Made by a program: the position numbers and the translations under genes. The notes below the pieces were generated by a model, which worked only from the letters and a program-made list of their open reading frames with translations, was not told where the DNA came from and ran no database searches. From Caulobacteraceae bacterium (GTDB taxonomy: Bacteria > Pseudomonadota > Alphaproteobacteria > Caulobacterales > Caulobacteraceae), in assembly GCA_027489335.1 (NCBI GenBank), contig JAIXZX010000014.1:1-64000 (forward strand): a stretch of DNA of 64,000 bases, read 5' to 3'. Positions within the stretch are counted from its first letter, which is position 1; each line of letters opens with the position of its first letter. This document shows, piece after piece, positions 1-9,874 of the stretch.

Positions 1-341
1 GCCTTGCCGTTGCGGATGATCCGAAGGGTATGGATCGTGACCGTTTCGTCCTCCGGATCCCAGGTGACGCCGAAGGTGGTCTGCGACGACAGCCCCTCGG
101 GCTTCAGCACCTTGCGGATACGGCGATTGTAGAAGGTGTCGCCCGTGGGCGTGAGGCGGCTCTGGTTGTCGTCCAGCAACGTCTGCACGGCGGGCGCGCC
201 TTCGGCCGGCGGCGCCTCGGGGACCGCGGCCACATCCACCCACTTCGGCGGCGGCCCGAAGACGGGCTTCGGGGCGGCCAAGGCGGGAACGGAGATCATC
301 AGGGCGACGGCCAGGCCGGCGGCGATACGGGCAATGCGCAA
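1..341 (-). CDS. DUF3857 domain protein, N-terminal part (runs off window)
   Basis: About 113 codons are visible; the rest lies beyond the left edge. A probable TTG start at 341 is followed by a signal peptide (LRIARIAAGLAVALMISVPA then ALA-AP), so the product is probably exported. Residues 25-113 read PPPKWVDVAAVP, then a stretch ending in VTWDPEDETVTIHTLRIIR. This resembles the N-terminal DUF3857 domain found ahead of transglutaminase-like domains in many proteobacterial and Bacteroidetes exported proteins. No ATG exists in frame except the internal Met of the signal peptide, so the start is uncertain. It lies downstream of rpsA on the same strand but after a strong terminator, so it is probably a separate unit. 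Function unknown. Confidence 0.6.
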   Translation of the reverse strand, partial: MRIARIAAGLAVALMISVPALAAPKPVFGPPPKWVDVAAVPEAPPAEGAPAVQTLLDDNQSRLTPTGDTFYNRRIRKVLKPEGLSSQTTFGVTWDPEDETVTIHTLRIIRNGK

Positions 342-394
342 GGTGTGGACCGACCCTTCGAGAACAAGGTCGTCACGATAGAGCGCGTGGCCCC

Positions 395-430
395 AAACGA
401 AAACGGCGGATCGGTTTCCCGATCCGCCGT
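395..430 (-). terminator. Rho-independent terminator after rpsA
   Basis: A perfect 12-bp inverted repeat (403-414 with 419-430, loop TTTC) is followed on the minus strand by TTTTCGTTT. It sits 28 bases past the rpsA stop codon and fits a classical intrinsic terminator ending the aroA-cmk-rpsA operon. Confidence 0.85.
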
Positions 431-457
431 CCGATCGTCAGACCTTGAGAGTCTGAA

Positions 458-2167
458 CTATTCCTTCTGAGCCTTCTCGCGGAGCGCGGCGCCCAGGATG
501 TCACCCAGCGAGGCGCCGGAGTCCGACGAGCCGAACTGCTCGATGGCTTCCTTTTCCTCGGCCATTTCCAGCGACTTGACCGACAGCGAGATGCGGCGAG
601 CCGCCTTGTCGATGTTGGTCACCTGCGCGTCCAGGCGGTCGCCGACGGCGAAACGCTCGGGGCGCTGGTCGGCGCGGTCGCGGCTCAGGTCCGACTTGCG
701 GATGAAGGCCGTCATCGGCGCGTCATCCTCACCGAACTTCACCTCGATGCCGCCCGAGGTGATCTCGGTGACGGTCGTGGTGACGGTCTGGCCCTTGCGG
801 AAGGTGTCGCCCTGCAGCGGGTCGCCGCCCAGTTGCTTGATGCCGAGCGAGATACGCTCCTTCTCGACGTCCACGTCCAGGACGCGCGCCTTGACGGTCT
901 CGCCCTTGGTGTACTTCGCGATGGCTTCTTCGCCGGGGGTCGCCCAGTCCAGGTCGGACAGGTGGACCATGCCGTCGATGTCGTTCTCGAGACCGATGAA
1001 CAGGCCGAACTCGGTGGCGTTCTTGACTTCGCCCTCGACGGTCGAGCCGATCGGGTGAGCGGCGACGAAGGCCTCCCACGGATTGGCCATCGCCTGCTTC
1101 AGGCCGAGCGAGACGCGACGCTTGGACGGATCGACGTCCAGCACGACCACGTCGACTTCCTGCGAGGTCGAGACGATCTTGCCGGGGTGGACGTTCTTCT
1201 TGGTCCAGGACATTTCCGAGACGTGCACCAGGCCTTCGACGCCGGCTTCCAGCTCAACAAACGCGCCGTAGTCGGTGATGTTGGTGATGCGGCCCGTGAA
1301 CTTCGCGCCGACCGGGTACTTCGCTTCCACGCCGTCCCACGGGTCGGACTGGAGCTGCTTCATGCCGAGCGAGATGCGCTGGGTGTCGGGGTTGATCTTG
1401 ACAATCTGCACCTTGACCGTGTCGCCCACCGCCAGAACCTGGCTCGGATGGTTGACGCGCTTCCAGCTCATGTCGGTGACGTGCAGCAGGCCGTCGATGC
1501 CGCCCAGGTCCACGAACGCGCCGTAATCGGTGATGTTCTTGACCACGCCTTCGCGGACTTCGCCTTCCTGCAGCTGGGCGACCAGCTCGGTGCGCTGTTC
1601 GGCGCGGGCTTCTTCCAGGATGGCGCGACGCGACACGACGATATTGCCGCGGGGACGGTCCATCTTGAGGATGGCGAAGGGCTGTTCCTTGCCCATCAGC
1701 GGGCCGACGTCGCGCACGGGACGGATATCGACCTGGCTGCCCGGCAGGAAGGCCGAGGCGCCGCCGAGGTCGACGGTGAAGCCGCCCTTCACGCGGCCGA
1801 CGATGGAGCCCATGACCGGCTCGTTCAGGGCGTAGACCCCTTCCAGACGCGTCCAGGCTTCTTCGCGGCGGGCCTTGTCGCGGCTGATCACCGCTTCGCC
1901 CATGGCGTTCTCGACCCGCTCGAGGAAGACCTCGACGGTGTCGCCCACCGCAACGGTGGCCTTGGAGTCGTCTTCGCCGCCGAATTCCTTCAGCAGGACG
2001 CGGCCCTCGGTCTTGAGGCCCACATCGATGATGGCGAAGTCTTTCTCGATGCCCACCACCAGGCCCTTGACCACGGTGCCTTCCATGAAGTCACGGCCGC
2101 CGAGCGACTCGTCGAGGAGGGCGGCGAAGTCGTCGCGGGAGGGGGAGAGGCTCATATCGTCAGCCAT
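458..2167 (-). CDS. rpsA: 30S ribosomal protein S1
   Basis: 569 aa, the usual length for S1. Six S1/OB-fold repeats are visible. The first two (about residues 29-95 and 113-178) are divergent and normally bind the ribosome. The next three carry the [17 protein letters not shown] core and the HVTDMSW / HVSEMSW / HLSDLDW signature. The sixth (about 457-530) is degenerate. S1 brings mRNA to the 30S subunit and unfolds structured leaders. It is the last gene of aroA-cmk-rpsA, an order common in Alphaproteobacteria. A 177-base gap before it could hold its own promoter and a leader for autoregulation, which is known for S1 in E. coli; I did not resolve a specific motif. Confidence 0.98.
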   Translation of the reverse strand: MADDMSLSPSRDDFAALLDESLGGRDFMEGTVVKGLVVGIEKDFAIIDVGLKTEGRVLLKEFGGEDDSKATVAVGDTVEVFLERVENAMGEAVISRDKARREEAWTRLEGVYALNEPVMGSIVGRVKGGFTVDLGGASAFLPGSQVDIRPVRDVGPLMGKEQPFAILKMDRPRGNIVVSRRAILEEARAEQRTELVAQLQEGEVREGVVKNITDYGAFVDLGGIDGLLHVTDMSWKRVNHPSQVLAVGDTVKVQIVKINPDTQRISLGMKQLQSDPWDGVEAKYPVGAKFTGRITNITDYGAFVELEAGVEGLVHVSEMSWTKKNVHPGKIVSTSQEVDVVVLDVDPSKRRVSLGLKQAMANPWEAFVAAHPIGSTVEGEVKNATEFGLFIGLENDIDGMVHLSDLDWATPGEEAIAKYTKGETVKARVLDVDVEKERISLGIKQLGGDPLQGDTFRKGQTVTTTVTEITSGGIEVKFGEDDAPMTAFIRKSDLSRDRADQRPERFAVGDRLDAQVTNIDKAARRISLSVKSLEMAEEKEAIEQFGSSDSGASLGDILGAALREKAQKE

Positions 2168-2344
2168 AGTGCTCTTTCGTTCGAATTGACGTCGGAGCCC
2201 TGGCCGCGTGCGGTCTCAGGGACGGAGTCCTGACGTCAGGTTAGGGGTTGCAACCGAAAACGTGAGGCGGACCTCACGCGATGAAATCGCCCGCAGCCGT
2301 ACGAGGAAAAGGCGCGGTTGGATTTGCTCGGCCAGTCTTCCGGT

Positions 2345-2992
2345 TCAGGAAGCCTGGCGGGCGCGCGCCGCCTCGACGATGCGGCGGGCCGCATCGGCGG
2401 CTTGGTCTATAGTCATTTCCGAGGTGTCCAGCAAGACGGCGTCCGGCGCGGGCGCCATGGGGGCGGTGGCGCGGCCGGAGTCACGTTCGTCCCGCACCCG
2501 GATATCGGCCAGGATCTCCTCCAGGCTGACCGCCTCCCCCTGCCCCGTCAGCTGGCGCCAGCGACGCTCGGCCCGCACCTCGGGCCGGGCGGTCACATAG
2601 AGCTTTGCCCCGGCCCCCGGGCAGATCACCGTCCCCATGTCGCGACCATCCAGCACCGCCCCGCCCGGCTGATCGGCGAAGTCCCGCTGCAGGGCCAGAA
2701 GCACCTGGCGGACCTGCGGATGCACCGCCACCCGGCTGGCGGCCTCGCCGGCGCTGCGGGTGCGGAACAGGTCATTGTCCAGCGCCTCCGGCCGCAGCGT
2801 CCGGGCCACGGCCACGGCGGCGGCCTCGTCATCGAGATCGCCGCCAGCCTGCTGCAGCAGCACGCCCACGGCGCGGTAGAGCAGGCCTGAGTCCAGCACC
2901 GGCAGGCCATAGAGCCGACCAAGGCCCGCGGCGATGGTGCCCTTGCCGGACGCGGCCGGCCCATCCACCGTAATCACATCGGCCCCGCTCAT
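2345..2992 (-). CDS. cmk: Cytidylate kinase
   Basis: 215 aa. Phosphorylates CMP/dCMP to the diphosphate with ATP in the cytoplasm. The Walker A loop GPAASGKGT lies at residues 11-19. [11 protein letters not shown] and the [13 protein letters not shown] segment (substrate-binding Arg/Asp) match bacterial Cmk. The ATG overlaps the aroA stop by 4 bases (ATGA), so the two are probably translationally coupled. rpsA follows 177 bases later on the same strand. Length and motifs are ordinary for the family. Confidence 0.97.
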   Translation of the reverse strand: MSGADVITVDGPAASGKGTIAAGLGRLYGLPVLDSGLLYRAVGVLLQQAGGDLDDEAAAVAVARTLRPEALDNDLFRTRSAGEAASRVAVHPQVRQVLLALQRDFADQPGGAVLDGRDMGTVICPGAGAKLYVTARPEVRAERRWRQLTGQGEAVSLEEILADIRVRDERDSGRATAPMAPAPDAVLLDTSEMTIDQAADAARRIVEAARARQAS

Positions 2993-4341
2993 GCGGGCTG
3001 GAGTTCCGAGGTCTGAATCCGGGCGCCCAGGCCGGTCATCATCTCCACGAAGCCCGGGAAGCTGGTGGCGATCATGCCCGGCTCGTCCACGCTCACCGGG
3101 GCCTCTGCCGCCAGGCCCAGAATCAGATGCGACATGGCGATCCGGTGATCCCCATGGGTGGTCACTCGTCCGCCGCCAGCCACCGGGTGATTGGCCCGCG
3201 CCGTACCGTTGACGATCAGCCCCTCGGGCTCCTCCTCCACGCCGACGCCGCAGGCGGCCAGGCCCGCCGCCGTCAGGGCGATCCGGTCGCTTTCCTTGAC
3301 CCGCATCTCGCCGATGCCGCGCATGATGGTCGGGCCTTCCGCAAAGGCCGCAGCAATGGCCAGGATGGGATATTCGTCGATCATGGCCGCCGCCCGCTCC
3401 GGCGGCGCCACGACGCCGCGCAGGGCCGAGTGGCGCGCGGTGACGTCGCCCACCTGGTCGCCGCCCTCCTCGCGGACATTGGCGATGACCAGGTCGGCGC
3501 CCATCTCCTGCAGGGTGGTGAACAGGGCCGCGCGCAGGGGGTTGAGCAGCACCCCTTCCACCGTCACCTCCGAGCCTGGGGTGATCAGGGCCGCCACCAG
3601 CGGGAAGGCGGCCGAGGACGGATCGCCTGGCACCACCACCTCTGTTCCGCTGAGCGCCTGGCCACCAGGCACGATGATGCGCCGGGCGCCGTCGGCCATG
3701 GGCGTGATCTCCACCTGCGCCCCGAAGGCCCGCAGCATGCGTTCGGTGTGGTCGCGGGTGGCCTCAGGCTCGATCACCTCGGCGCCGCCCTGCGCATGCA
3801 GCCCAGCCAGCAGCACCGCCGATTTCACCTGGGCCGAGGGCTCGGGCAGGCGATAGGCCGTGTGGTTCAGGCCGCCGCCGCGCAGGGTGAGGGGCAGCCG
3901 ACCGCCGGACCGGGCGATCCAGCTCGCCCCCATCTCGCCCAGGGGCTTGAGCACCCGGTTCATGGGCCGGCCGCGCAGGGAGGCGTCGCCGGTGAAGGTG
4001 GCGCTAAGGTCAAACCCCGCCGCCGCGCCCATGATCAGCCGCACGCCGGTGCCGGCGTTGCCGCAGTCGATGACGTCGAGGGGCTCGGAGAAGCCGCCCT
4101 GGCCCTCTACCCGCCAGCGACCGTCGCCCAGGCGTTCGACCCGCGCGCCGAAGGCGGCCATGGCGGCCGCCGTACGCTTGACGTCTTCGCCTTCGAGCAG
4201 GCCGGTGATCTCTGTGGTCCCGCTGGCCATGGCGCCCAGGATCAGGGCGCGATGGGAAATGGACTTGTCGCCGGGAGCGCGCACACGGCCCCGCAGCGGG
4301 CCGCCGCGGGTCGCGGTCAGTCCAGCCGCCGTGATGGAAAT
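2989..4341 (-). CDS. aroA: 3-phosphoshikimate 1-carboxyvinyltransferase (EPSP synthase)
   Basis: Sixth step of the shikimate pathway: PEP plus shikimate-3-phosphate gives EPSP. The N-terminal motif [15 protein letters not shown], then [20 protein letters not shown], and the C-terminal MRVKESDR and GDHRIAMS are all present. The frame is open upstream to 4494, into the divergent TIGR02300 gene, but family alignment puts the start near 4341. There is no ATG, GTG or TTG there. An ATT codon at 4339-4341 lies 6 bases after a GAGGAG Shine-Dalgarno, giving 450 aa, close to the roughly 443 aa of Caulobacter AroA as I recall it. A CTG further upstream is the alternative. Overlaps cmk by 4 bases. Confidence 0.93.
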   Translation of the reverse strand: MSITAAGLTATRGGPLRGRVRAPGDKSISHRALILGAMASGTTEITGLLEGEDVKRTAAAMAAFGARVERLGDGRWRVEGQGGFSEPLDVIDCGNAGTGVRLIMGAAAGFDLSATFTGDASLRGRPMNRVLKPLGEMGASWIARSGGRLPLTLRGGGLNHTAYRLPEPSAQVKSAVLLAGLHAQGGAEVIEPEATRDHTERMLRAFGAQVEITPMADGARRIIVPGGQALSGTEVVVPGDPSSAAFPLVAALITPGSEVTVEGVLLNPLRAALFTTLQEMGADLVIANVREEGGDQVGDVTARHSALRGVVAPPERAAAMIDEYPILAIAAAFAEGPTIMRGIGEMRVKESDRIALTAAGLAACGVGVEEEPEGLIVNGTARANHPVAGGGRVTTHGDHRIAMSHLILGLAAEAPVSVDEPGMIATSFPGFVEMMTGLGARIQTSELQPA

Positions 4342-4454
4342 GGACGCCTCCTCAAGGCCTTGGGTTTGTCCGTGGGGCTTTGCTTTTGACAGCCGCCCTG
4401 GCCCGTGGCAAGGGAGCCGGCTTCTGTCAAACCGCTCTTTAGGGGATCGCCCAC

Positions 4455-4925
4455 GTGGCAAATCCAGAGTTGGGCGCCAAGCAGGTCTGCCCAAACTGCC
4501 AGGCCAAGTTCTACGACCTGACCAAGCGGCCGGCTGTGTGCCCCAAGTGCCATACCGAATTCGATCCGGACGAGGCGGTCAAGAACCGCCGGGTTCGTGG
4601 TCGCGCCCCGGCGCCTGAGCCCGAAGCCGAGGCCGAAGATCAGGTCAAGGCCCGCAGCGACGACGACGAGGACGAGGACGAAGACCTCGGCGCGCCGGAG
4701 ATCGACGAAATCGAAGACCCCGCCGTCGAAGACGACGAGGACGAGGACGCCGAGCCCGTCGAACGAGTCGCGAAAAAGAAGTCCCCCGACGCCGATCTGG
4801 CCGGCTTCAGCGATGAAGACGACCTGGAGGACGACGACGACGAAGCCGTGCCCTTCCTCGAGGAAGAGGACGAGGATTTTGACGACGCCGACATCGAGGG
4901 AATCCCCGAACCCGACGAAGATTGA
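4455..4925 (+). CDS. TIGR02300 / FYDLN-type acidic zinc-ribbon protein
   Basis: 156 aa. The N-terminus has two CxxC knuckles (C12/C15 and C29/C32) around the hallmark KFYDLTKRP, so a small zinc ribbon is likely. Residues about 57-156 are almost entirely Asp/Glu in runs and should be disordered and strongly negative. This family (TIGR02300, FYDLN acid domain) is confined to Alphaproteobacteria and has no established function. The DNA of the acidic tail is a GAC/GAG codon run, not a true tandem repeat. Divergent from aroA with about 113 bases between starts. Confidence 0.93.
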   Translation: MANPELGAKQVCPNCQAKFYDLTKRPAVCPKCHTEFDPDEAVKNRRVRGRAPAPEPEAEAEDQVKARSDDDEDEDEDLGAPEIDEIEDPAVEDDEDEDAEPVERVAKKKSPDADLAGFSDEDDLEDDDDEAVPFLEEEDEDFDDADIEGIPEPDED

Positions 4926-4992
4926 GGTCCCGGCGACAAGCCCTGAAAATGGTGCTTGATCGCCGCCAGACCTTTGACTAGGTTCCGCGCCT

Positions 4993-5018
4993 CTTCGGGA
5001 GGGCAAGCCCGCCCGAAG
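4993..5018. terminator. Near-perfect hairpin before tRNA-Ala
   Basis: CTTCGGGAGGGC pairs with GCCCGCCCGAAG (one mismatch, 2-base loop) between the TIGR02300 gene and tRNA-Ala. There is no U-run afterwards, so termination is only a possibility. Confidence 0.35.
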
Positions 5019-5030
5019 AACCCAGGACCT

Positions 5031-5106
5031 GGGGCTATAGCTCAGCTGGTAGAGCGCTTGAATGGCATTCAAGAGGTCAGCGGTTCGACTCCGCTTAGCT
5101 CCACCA
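5031..5106 (+). tRNA. tRNA-Ala (anticodon GGC)
   Basis: 76-base cloverleaf starting GGGGCTATAGCTCAGC with encoded CCA at 5104-5106. The acceptor stem GGGGCTA/TAGCTCC carries the G3:U70 wobble pair that is the alanine identity element. Anticodon loop ATGGCAT gives GGC, reading GCC codons. The T-arm GGTTCGACTCC is normal. A strong hairpin terminator follows directly. Confidence 0.97.
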
Positions 5107-5109
5107 TGG

Positions 5110-5145
5110 AGGCCCGCAGTTAACGCTGCGGGCCTTCGCCTTTTC
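5110..5145 (+). terminator. Rho-independent terminator after tRNA-Ala
   Basis: A 9-bp perfect stem (5111-5119 with 5126-5134; loop TTAACG), extendable by A-T, is followed by TTCGCCTTTT. It ends tRNA-Ala transcription. Confidence 0.8.
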
Positions 5146-5329
5146 TGGGGCGCCGGTCTGGCGGAGACGTCTGCGGGTTGCCTTCTTCGCCCCGCCAAGG
5201 CATAGCCGCCCCTATCGACGGACCTGGCTTTGACCGGGTGGCTCGGCCGGGCGCCTATCCCCCGGACAACGAACGGCCCCCTGACGCTTCTGCCGCGCTG
5301 GGCCGGATGAACAACTGAAATCCAGACAT

Positions 5330-6814
5330 ATGACTCTGCTCGCTACCTTCCGGCGCGATTGGCTTTCCAATGTGCGCGGCGACGTCCTGGCCGGAATCGT
5401 GGTGGCCTTGGCGCTGATTCCGGAGGCCATCGGCTTTTCGGTGATCGCCGGCGTCGACCCCCGGGTCGGCCTCTACGCCTCCTTCTCCATCGCGGTGATC
5501 ATCGCCTTCACCGGCGGGCGGCCGGGCATGATCTCGGCGGCCACGGCGGCCATCGCCCTACTGGTGGGCGACCTCGTCCGCGACCACGGGGTGGAATACC
5601 TGTTCGCCGCCACGGTGCTGATGGGGATTTTCCAGATCGGCGCCGGCCTCGCCCGGCTGGGGGGTCTGATGCGCTATGTGTCGCGCTCGGTGATCACCGG
5701 CTTCGTCAATGCGCTCGCCATCCTCATCTTCATGGCCCAGCTGCCCGAGCTGATCGGCATGGGCTGGCAGACCTACGCCATGGTCGCCGCCGGCCTGGGG
5801 ATCATCTACCTCTTCCCCCGTCTGACGCGGGTCATCCCCTCGCCCCTGGTGGCCATCGTCCTGTTGTCGGGCCTGGCCATCTATATGGGCCTGGACGTCC
5901 GCCGGGTGGGCGACCTGGGGGAGCTGCCCACCGGCGTTCCGTTCTTCCATTTCCCGCAGGTCCCCCTGACCCTGGAGACCCTGCAGATCATCTTCCCCTA
6001 TGCAGCCACCATGGCTGTGGTCGGCCTGCTGGAGAGCCTGCTGACCGCCACCATCATCGATGACCTGACCGACACCGGCTCGGACAAGAACCGCGAGTGT
6101 CGCGGCCAGGGCATCGCCAATGTCGCCACGGGCTTCCTGGGGGGCATGGGCGGCTGCGCCATGATCGGCCAGTCGGTGATCAATGTGAAATCCGGCGGCC
6201 GGGGGCGGCTCTCGGCCCTGGTGGCGGGGTCCTTCCTGTTGTTCCTTATCGTGGTCCTGGGACCCTGGGTGGCGCAGATCCCCATGGCCGCCCTCGTGGC
6301 GGTGATGATCATGGTCTCCATCGGCACGTTCAGCTGGAGCTCAATCCGCAACCTGCGGACCCATCCGTGGTCCTCGTCTGTCGTCATGGTCTCGACCGTG
6401 GCCGTGGTGGTGGCCACCCATGACCTGGCCCGCGGGGTGCTGGTGGGCGTGCTGCTCAGCGGCGTCTTCTTCGCCCGCAAGGTGGCCCGCATCGTGGCCG
6501 TGCGCAGCGTCCTCAGCGAGGACGGCCGCACCAGGACCTACGACGTGCAAGGCCAGATCTTCTTCGCCTCGGCCGACACCTTCTCAGCCGCCTTCGATTT
6601 CAAGGAGGTGATCGAGCATGTGGTGATCGATGTGTCCCAGGCGCACTTCTGGGACATTTCCGCCGTGGGCGCCCTGGACCGGGCCGTGCTCAAGTTCCGC
6701 CGGGAGGGCGCAAACGTGGAGGTGATTGGCCTCAACGCCGCCAGCGCCACCATGGTCGATCGCTTCGGCCTTCACGACAAGGAAGGCGCCGAGATCCAAC
6801 TCGGCGCTCACTGA
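5330..6814 (+). CDS. SulP-family inorganic anion transporter with STAS domain
   Basis: 494 aa. About ten to twelve hydrophobic segments span residues 15-385, starting with the SulP signature region [23 protein letters not shown]-terminal STAS domain (about 405-490) includes [20 protein letters not shown], with Asp in place of the DxS-type anti-sigma serine. SLC26/SulP proteins carry sulfate, bicarbonate or dicarboxylates; the substrate cannot be read from sequence. The next gene is a universal stress protein 13 bases downstream, an arrangement seen in many proteobacterial SulP operons, so cotranscription is likely. Confidence 0.93.
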   Translation: MTLLATFRRDWLSNVRGDVLAGIVVALALIPEAIGFSVIAGVDPRVGLYASFSIAVIIAFTGGRPGMISAATAAIALLVGDLVRDHGVEYLFAATVLMGIFQIGAGLARLGGLMRYVSRSVITGFVNALAILIFMAQLPELIGMGWQTYAMVAAGLGIIYLFPRLTRVIPSPLVAIVLLSGLAIYMGLDVRRVGDLGELPTGVPFFHFPQVPLTLETLQIIFPYAATMAVVGLLESLLTATIIDDLTDTGSDKNRECRGQGIANVATGFLGGMGGCAMIGQSVINVKSGGRGRLSALVAGSFLLFLIVVLGPWVAQIPMAALVAVMIMVSIGTFSWSSIRNLRTHPWSSSVVMVSTVAVVVATHDLARGVLVGVLLSGVFFARKVARIVAVRSVLSEDGRTRTYDVQGQIFFASADTFSAAFDFKEVIEHVVIDVSQAHFWDISAVGALDRAVLKFRREGANVEVIGLNAASATMVDRFGLHDKEGAEIQLGAH

Positions 6815-6827
6815 GGAGGATCCCGCC

Positions 6828-7682
6828 ATGCCTAAGTTGCTTTGCGCCATCGACGCCTCGACCTACGGCCCGAGCCTCTGTGACCACGCCGCCTGGTTCG
6901 CCACCCGCATGGGGGCCGGCGTCGACGTGCTGCACGTCCTCGACCGGGACGAAGCCGGAACCGGGGCGGGCCTCGACCTGTCGGGCAGCGTCGGCCTGGG
7001 CGCCAGCGAGGTCCTGCTGGAACAGCTGACCAAGGCCGACGAGGCCCGCGCCCAGGCCGCCCAGGCCCATGGCCGGGCCATGCTGGAAGGCGCAGCTCGC
7101 CGGCTGACCGAGGCTGGCGTGGCGGAGGTGGGGCTGATTCACCGGCATGGCGAGGTCGCCCAGACCATCATCGATCTGGAAGCCGGCTTCGACCTGGTCA
7201 TCATTGGCAAGCGTGGCGAGGGCCGCAATTTCGAGGAAGGCCGACTGGGCGCAAAGGTCGAGCGCGTGGTGCGCGGCAGCGTGCGCCCGATCCTGGTGGC
7301 GCCGCGGGTCTTCATGCCCATCACCCGCGCCGTGGTCGCCTTCGATGGCGGAGCCAGCGCCACCAAGGCCCTCAGCCACGTCCTGGAATGTCAGGCCTTT
7401 GCCGGGATCGAGATCCAGGTGGTGATCGTCGGTGATCCGGGAGCCCCGCGCGACGCACGCGCACAGGCCGCACTCGATCTGCTGGCGGGGCGGCCCGGCG
7501 CTGCGGTGAAAACGCTCCAAGGGAGTGTGGAAAGCGCCCTGAAGGCGGAACTGCGCCAGGGCCAGGGCGATCTGCTGGTCATGGGCGCCTATGGCCAGTC
7601 CCGCATCCGCGAACTGTTTGTCGGCTCGACCACCACCGCGATGGTGCGCACCGGCAAGGTCCCGGTGCTCCTGTTCCGCTGA
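6828..7682 (+). CDS. Universal stress protein, tandem UspA domains
   Basis: 284 aa starting MPKLLCAIDAST; the ATG is preceded by GAGGAGGA. Two Usp folds lie in tandem (about 1-150 and 165-284). The second carries the ATP-binding motif GAYGQSRIRELFVGSTTT (G-2x-G-9x-G[ST]). The first has GKRGEGRNFEEGRLG in the equivalent place, a weaker version. Cytoplasmic stress proteins of this type are usually induced by low oxygen or growth arrest. Position right after SulP suggests a shared operon and a possible regulatory link with the transporter. Confidence 0.93.
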   Translation: MPKLLCAIDASTYGPSLCDHAAWFATRMGAGVDVLHVLDRDEAGTGAGLDLSGSVGLGASEVLLEQLTKADEARAQAAQAHGRAMLEGAARRLTEAGVAEVGLIHRHGEVAQTIIDLEAGFDLVIIGKRGEGRNFEEGRLGAKVERVVRGSVRPILVAPRVFMPITRAVVAFDGGASATKALSHVLECQAFAGIEIQVVIVGDPGAPRDARAQAALDLLAGRPGAAVKTLQGSVESALKAELRQGQGDLLVMGAYGQSRIRELFVGSTTTAMVRTGKVPVLLFR

Positions 7683-7821
7683 GTTCGTCGCTGATCGAGA
7701 CCCCCACCGGATATTGAAACCTCGGCCGTCCATCGCCAGATAATCGTCAACCGGAAGACTCGCGCCGACCTGTTGGGCGGGGCTTCCGGGGAGTCGCTTT
7801 CTGATGAGGACTCGAGGACAG

Positions 7822-8244
7822 ATGAGCCGGACGATCGTATTCGACAGCCCGTTTCTGCTCGGCTTTGAGCACACCCGCGCCCGGATCGAGCGCGCCGCCA
7901 AGGCCGCCGCCGAAGCCTATCCCCCCTACAATGTGGAGGATTGCGGCGAAGGGCGGCTGCGCATCACGCTCGCCGTGGCCGGCTTCAAGCCGGAACAACT
8001 GCACGTCAATGTGGAGGACCGGCAACTCGTGATCGCCGGCGCCCGCAAGGACGACGGCGGCAAGGACGAGGACGCCTATCTGCACCGCGGCATCGCCGCC
8101 CGGGGTTTCCTGCGCACCTTCGTGCTGGCCGACGGCATGGTGGTCGAGGGCGCCACTCTGGAGCACGGCCTGCTGCACATCGATCTGGCCCGGCCCGAAC
8201 CTGAGACCGTGGTCAAACGCATCCCCATCCGGACGGTCGGTTGA
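7822..8244 (+). CDS. Hsp20 family small heat-shock chaperone (IbpA-like)
   Basis: 140 aa from the ATG at 7822 (MSRTIVFDSPFLLGFEH); an in-frame ATG at 7804 would add 6 residues, but family proteins start at the MSR. The alpha-crystallin domain (about 35-130) contains LAVAGFKPEQLHVNVEDRQL and the dimer-interface segment GLLHIDLARP. It is an ATP-independent holdase for unfolding proteins. The next gene, DUF1150, is its usual partner in Alphaproteobacteria. Confidence 0.93.
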   Translation: MSRTIVFDSPFLLGFEHTRARIERAAKAAAEAYPPYNVEDCGEGRLRITLAVAGFKPEQLHVNVEDRQLVIAGARKDDGGKDEDAYLHRGIAARGFLRTFVLADGMVVEGATLEHGLLHIDLARPEPETVVKRIPIRTVG

Positions 8245-8367
8245 TCCCCAATCGCCGCTTTTCGTCCCCCATCCTTTCGGCTGGCCCCTGGGCGGCCGAG
8301 CAGACGTCAGGCGTCCGGCTGAACCGGCGTGCGCCCGGCGCGTTGCGAACCTGTGGAGGTGGTCATC

Positions 8368-8625
8368 ATGACACCGATCTTATCGACTGAAGCTTTCGCC
8401 GCCCTGGGCGCCCCGGACCTCGTCTATGTCCGCCCGGTCAAGGCCGCGGAAATCCTGGCCACCGTCCCCGTCCAGGGGGAGGGCATGCATCTGGACCTGG
8501 ACCCGGACCAGACCTTCTATGCGGTCCACCGGGCCGATGGCGAACGTCTGGCTGTGCTGACCGATCGCAACGCCGCCATGGCCGCGGCCCTGGCGCACGA
8601 ACTGGCGCCCGTCTCAGTCCATTGA
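8368..8625 (+). CDS. DUF1150 family protein
   Basis: 85 aa from the ATG at 8368 (MTPILSTEAFAALGAP), with GGAGG upstream. The pattern LGAPDLVYVRPVKA, then the segment ending in FYAVHRADGERLAVLTDRNA, is the DUF1150 signature. The family is alphaproteobacterial and nearly always follows a Hsp20 gene. Function not established. Confidence 0.9.
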   Translation: MTPILSTEAFAALGAPDLVYVRPVKAAEILATVPVQGEGMHLDLDPDQTFYAVHRADGERLAVLTDRNAAMAAALAHELAPVSVH

Positions 8626-8656
8626 CGAGCTGACCGCCTAAGCGCCTTCCTGTGGC

Positions 8657-9121
8657 TCAGGCCGCGGAGGGCGCCGACTCCTGAACCAGCAGGGCGTGCA
8701 GGGCGTCAGGTGTGCGGGCCTGGCGCAGATGCTCGCGCAGGTCGGCGTTGCGCAGCATGCGCGAAACCCGCGCCAGGGCGCGGAGGTGCTCGGTCCCCGC
8801 CTCGGGCGGGGCAAGCAGCGCGAAGATCAGATCGGCGGGCTGGTCGTCGATGGACTCGAACGCCACCGGCTGCTCGACCCGCAGGAACACCCCACGAATG
8901 CGGTCCAGACCCTCAATCCGGGCATGGGGCACGGCGACGCCGTGGCCAATCCCGGTGGAGCCCGCCTGTTCGCGCTCGCTCAGCGCGTCGAGAACCGCGC
9001 TTGCCTCGAGCCCGAAGTTGCGCGCCGCCAGTTCGGCCAGGTGGGCCAGGATCTGGCGCTTGTCGGTCGCGCTCACGCGCAGCGCAATGGCGCCGCGATC
9101 CAGAATATCGCCGATCTGCAT
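8657..9121 (-). CDS. ptsN: PTS IIA-like nitrogen-regulatory protein PtsN
   Basis: 154 aa. EIIA-Ntr accepts phosphate from NPr of the nitrogen PTS and regulates potassium and nitrogen/carbon balance. The phosphorylatable His66 is in GIGHGVAVPHARI, followed by VAFESIDDQPADLIFALLAP, both diagnostic. It lies 76 bases after hpf on the same strand, the conserved hpf-ptsN pair normally downstream of rpoN. Here rpoN is 2 kb further upstream with exoD and the opposite-strand asd between. Confidence 0.96.
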   Translation of the reverse strand: MQIGDILDRGAIALRVSATDKRQILAHLAELAARNFGLEASAVLDALSEREQAGSTGIGHGVAVPHARIEGLDRIRGVFLRVEQPVAFESIDDQPADLIFALLAPPEAGTEHLRALARVSRMLRNADLREHLRQARTPDALHALLVQESAPSAA

Positions 9122-9197
9122 GCTTGCTTCGGAAGGCCTGTTCTACGGGTCCGAGGCCGCACGGGTCCCGGCGAGGTTCAGATCCGACGGGCCGCCC

Positions 9198-9833
9198 TCA
9201 GGCGGCGCCGTTGGCGCCTGCTCCGTTCACCGGCTTCGTACGCTCGGGATCAATCCAACCGATATTCCCATCGGGCCGGCGATATACCACGGACAAACCG
9301 CCATGCGCGGCGTTCCTGAACACGATTGTTTGAGCACCAGTCATATCCAGCTCAAGCACCGCCATGGAAACCGTCATTTCACGGATCGGACGCTCGGTCT
9401 CGGCGATGACCATGGCCGCTGGCGCGCCTTCCGAGCCCTGATGGGCGTCATCGTCCCAATCAGGCTCATCCTCGCCCTCCGGCGTGCGCAGCACGAAGTA
9501 GGAGGCGGTCTCGGCCTGCTTGGCGAGCGCCTGCTGATGATGATCCTTCAGCCGACGCTTGTAGCGCCGGACCCGGGTCTCGATCTTCTGCAGGGCGGAG
9601 TCGAACGCGGTGTGCGCGTCGGTTCCGGTGCCGTGGCTCTGGAGCTGTTGCCCCGAGGCCAGGGTCAGGGCGCAATCCACCTTGAAGGTGTAGCCCTCGC
9701 GGCTGACGACAACATCGGCCCCACCGCCCGCGCGGTCGATATATTTGCCAATGCTGTTGGTGAGTTCGTCGGTGACCCGCAGACGCAGGGCCTCTCCGAC
9801 ATCGACGTGTTTGCCGGTGACTTGGACTTGCAT
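9198..9833 (-). CDS. hpf: Ribosome hibernation promoting factor, long form
   Basis: 211 aa from the ATG at 9833 (MQVQVTGKHVDVGEALRLRV). The N-terminal HPF/YfiA domain (1-100) is followed by a linker with EDEPDWDDDAH. The C-terminal dimerisation domain (about 150-205) contains TVSMAVLELDM and GGLSVVYRRPDGNIGWIDP. Long HPF alone drives 100S ribosome dimers in stationary phase. An upstream extension of the frame to 9878 lacks family similarity. Precedes ptsN. Confidence 0.95.
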   Translation of the reverse strand: MQVQVTGKHVDVGEALRLRVTDELTNSIGKYIDRAGGGADVVVSREGYTFKVDCALTLASGQQLQSHGTGTDAHTAFDSALQKIETRVRRYKRRLKDHHQQALAKQAETASYFVLRTPEGEDEPDWDDDAHQGSEGAPAAMVIAETERPIREMTVSMAVLELDMTGAQTIVFRNAAHGGLSVVYRRPDGNIGWIDPERTKPVNGAGANGAA

Positions 9834-9874
9834 AACCTCAAGAACGCGCCTGTCTCGGGTTGGTGTCAAGTGCG

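Noticed and set aside
833-2233. 466-codon open frame on the plus strand
   Set aside because: Antisense to rpsA; the product is a low-complexity Asp/Gly/Val/His mix typical of reverse reading of GC-rich genes and matches no family.
4640-4925. GAC/GAG-rich run that could be taken for a tandem repeat
   Set aside because: It encodes the acidic tail of the TIGR02300 protein; the units are irregular and explained by amino-acid composition.
7804-7821. Earlier ATG for the Hsp20 gene
   Set aside because: Possible, but family proteins start at the MSRTIVFDSP Met at 7822; the extra six residues have no support.
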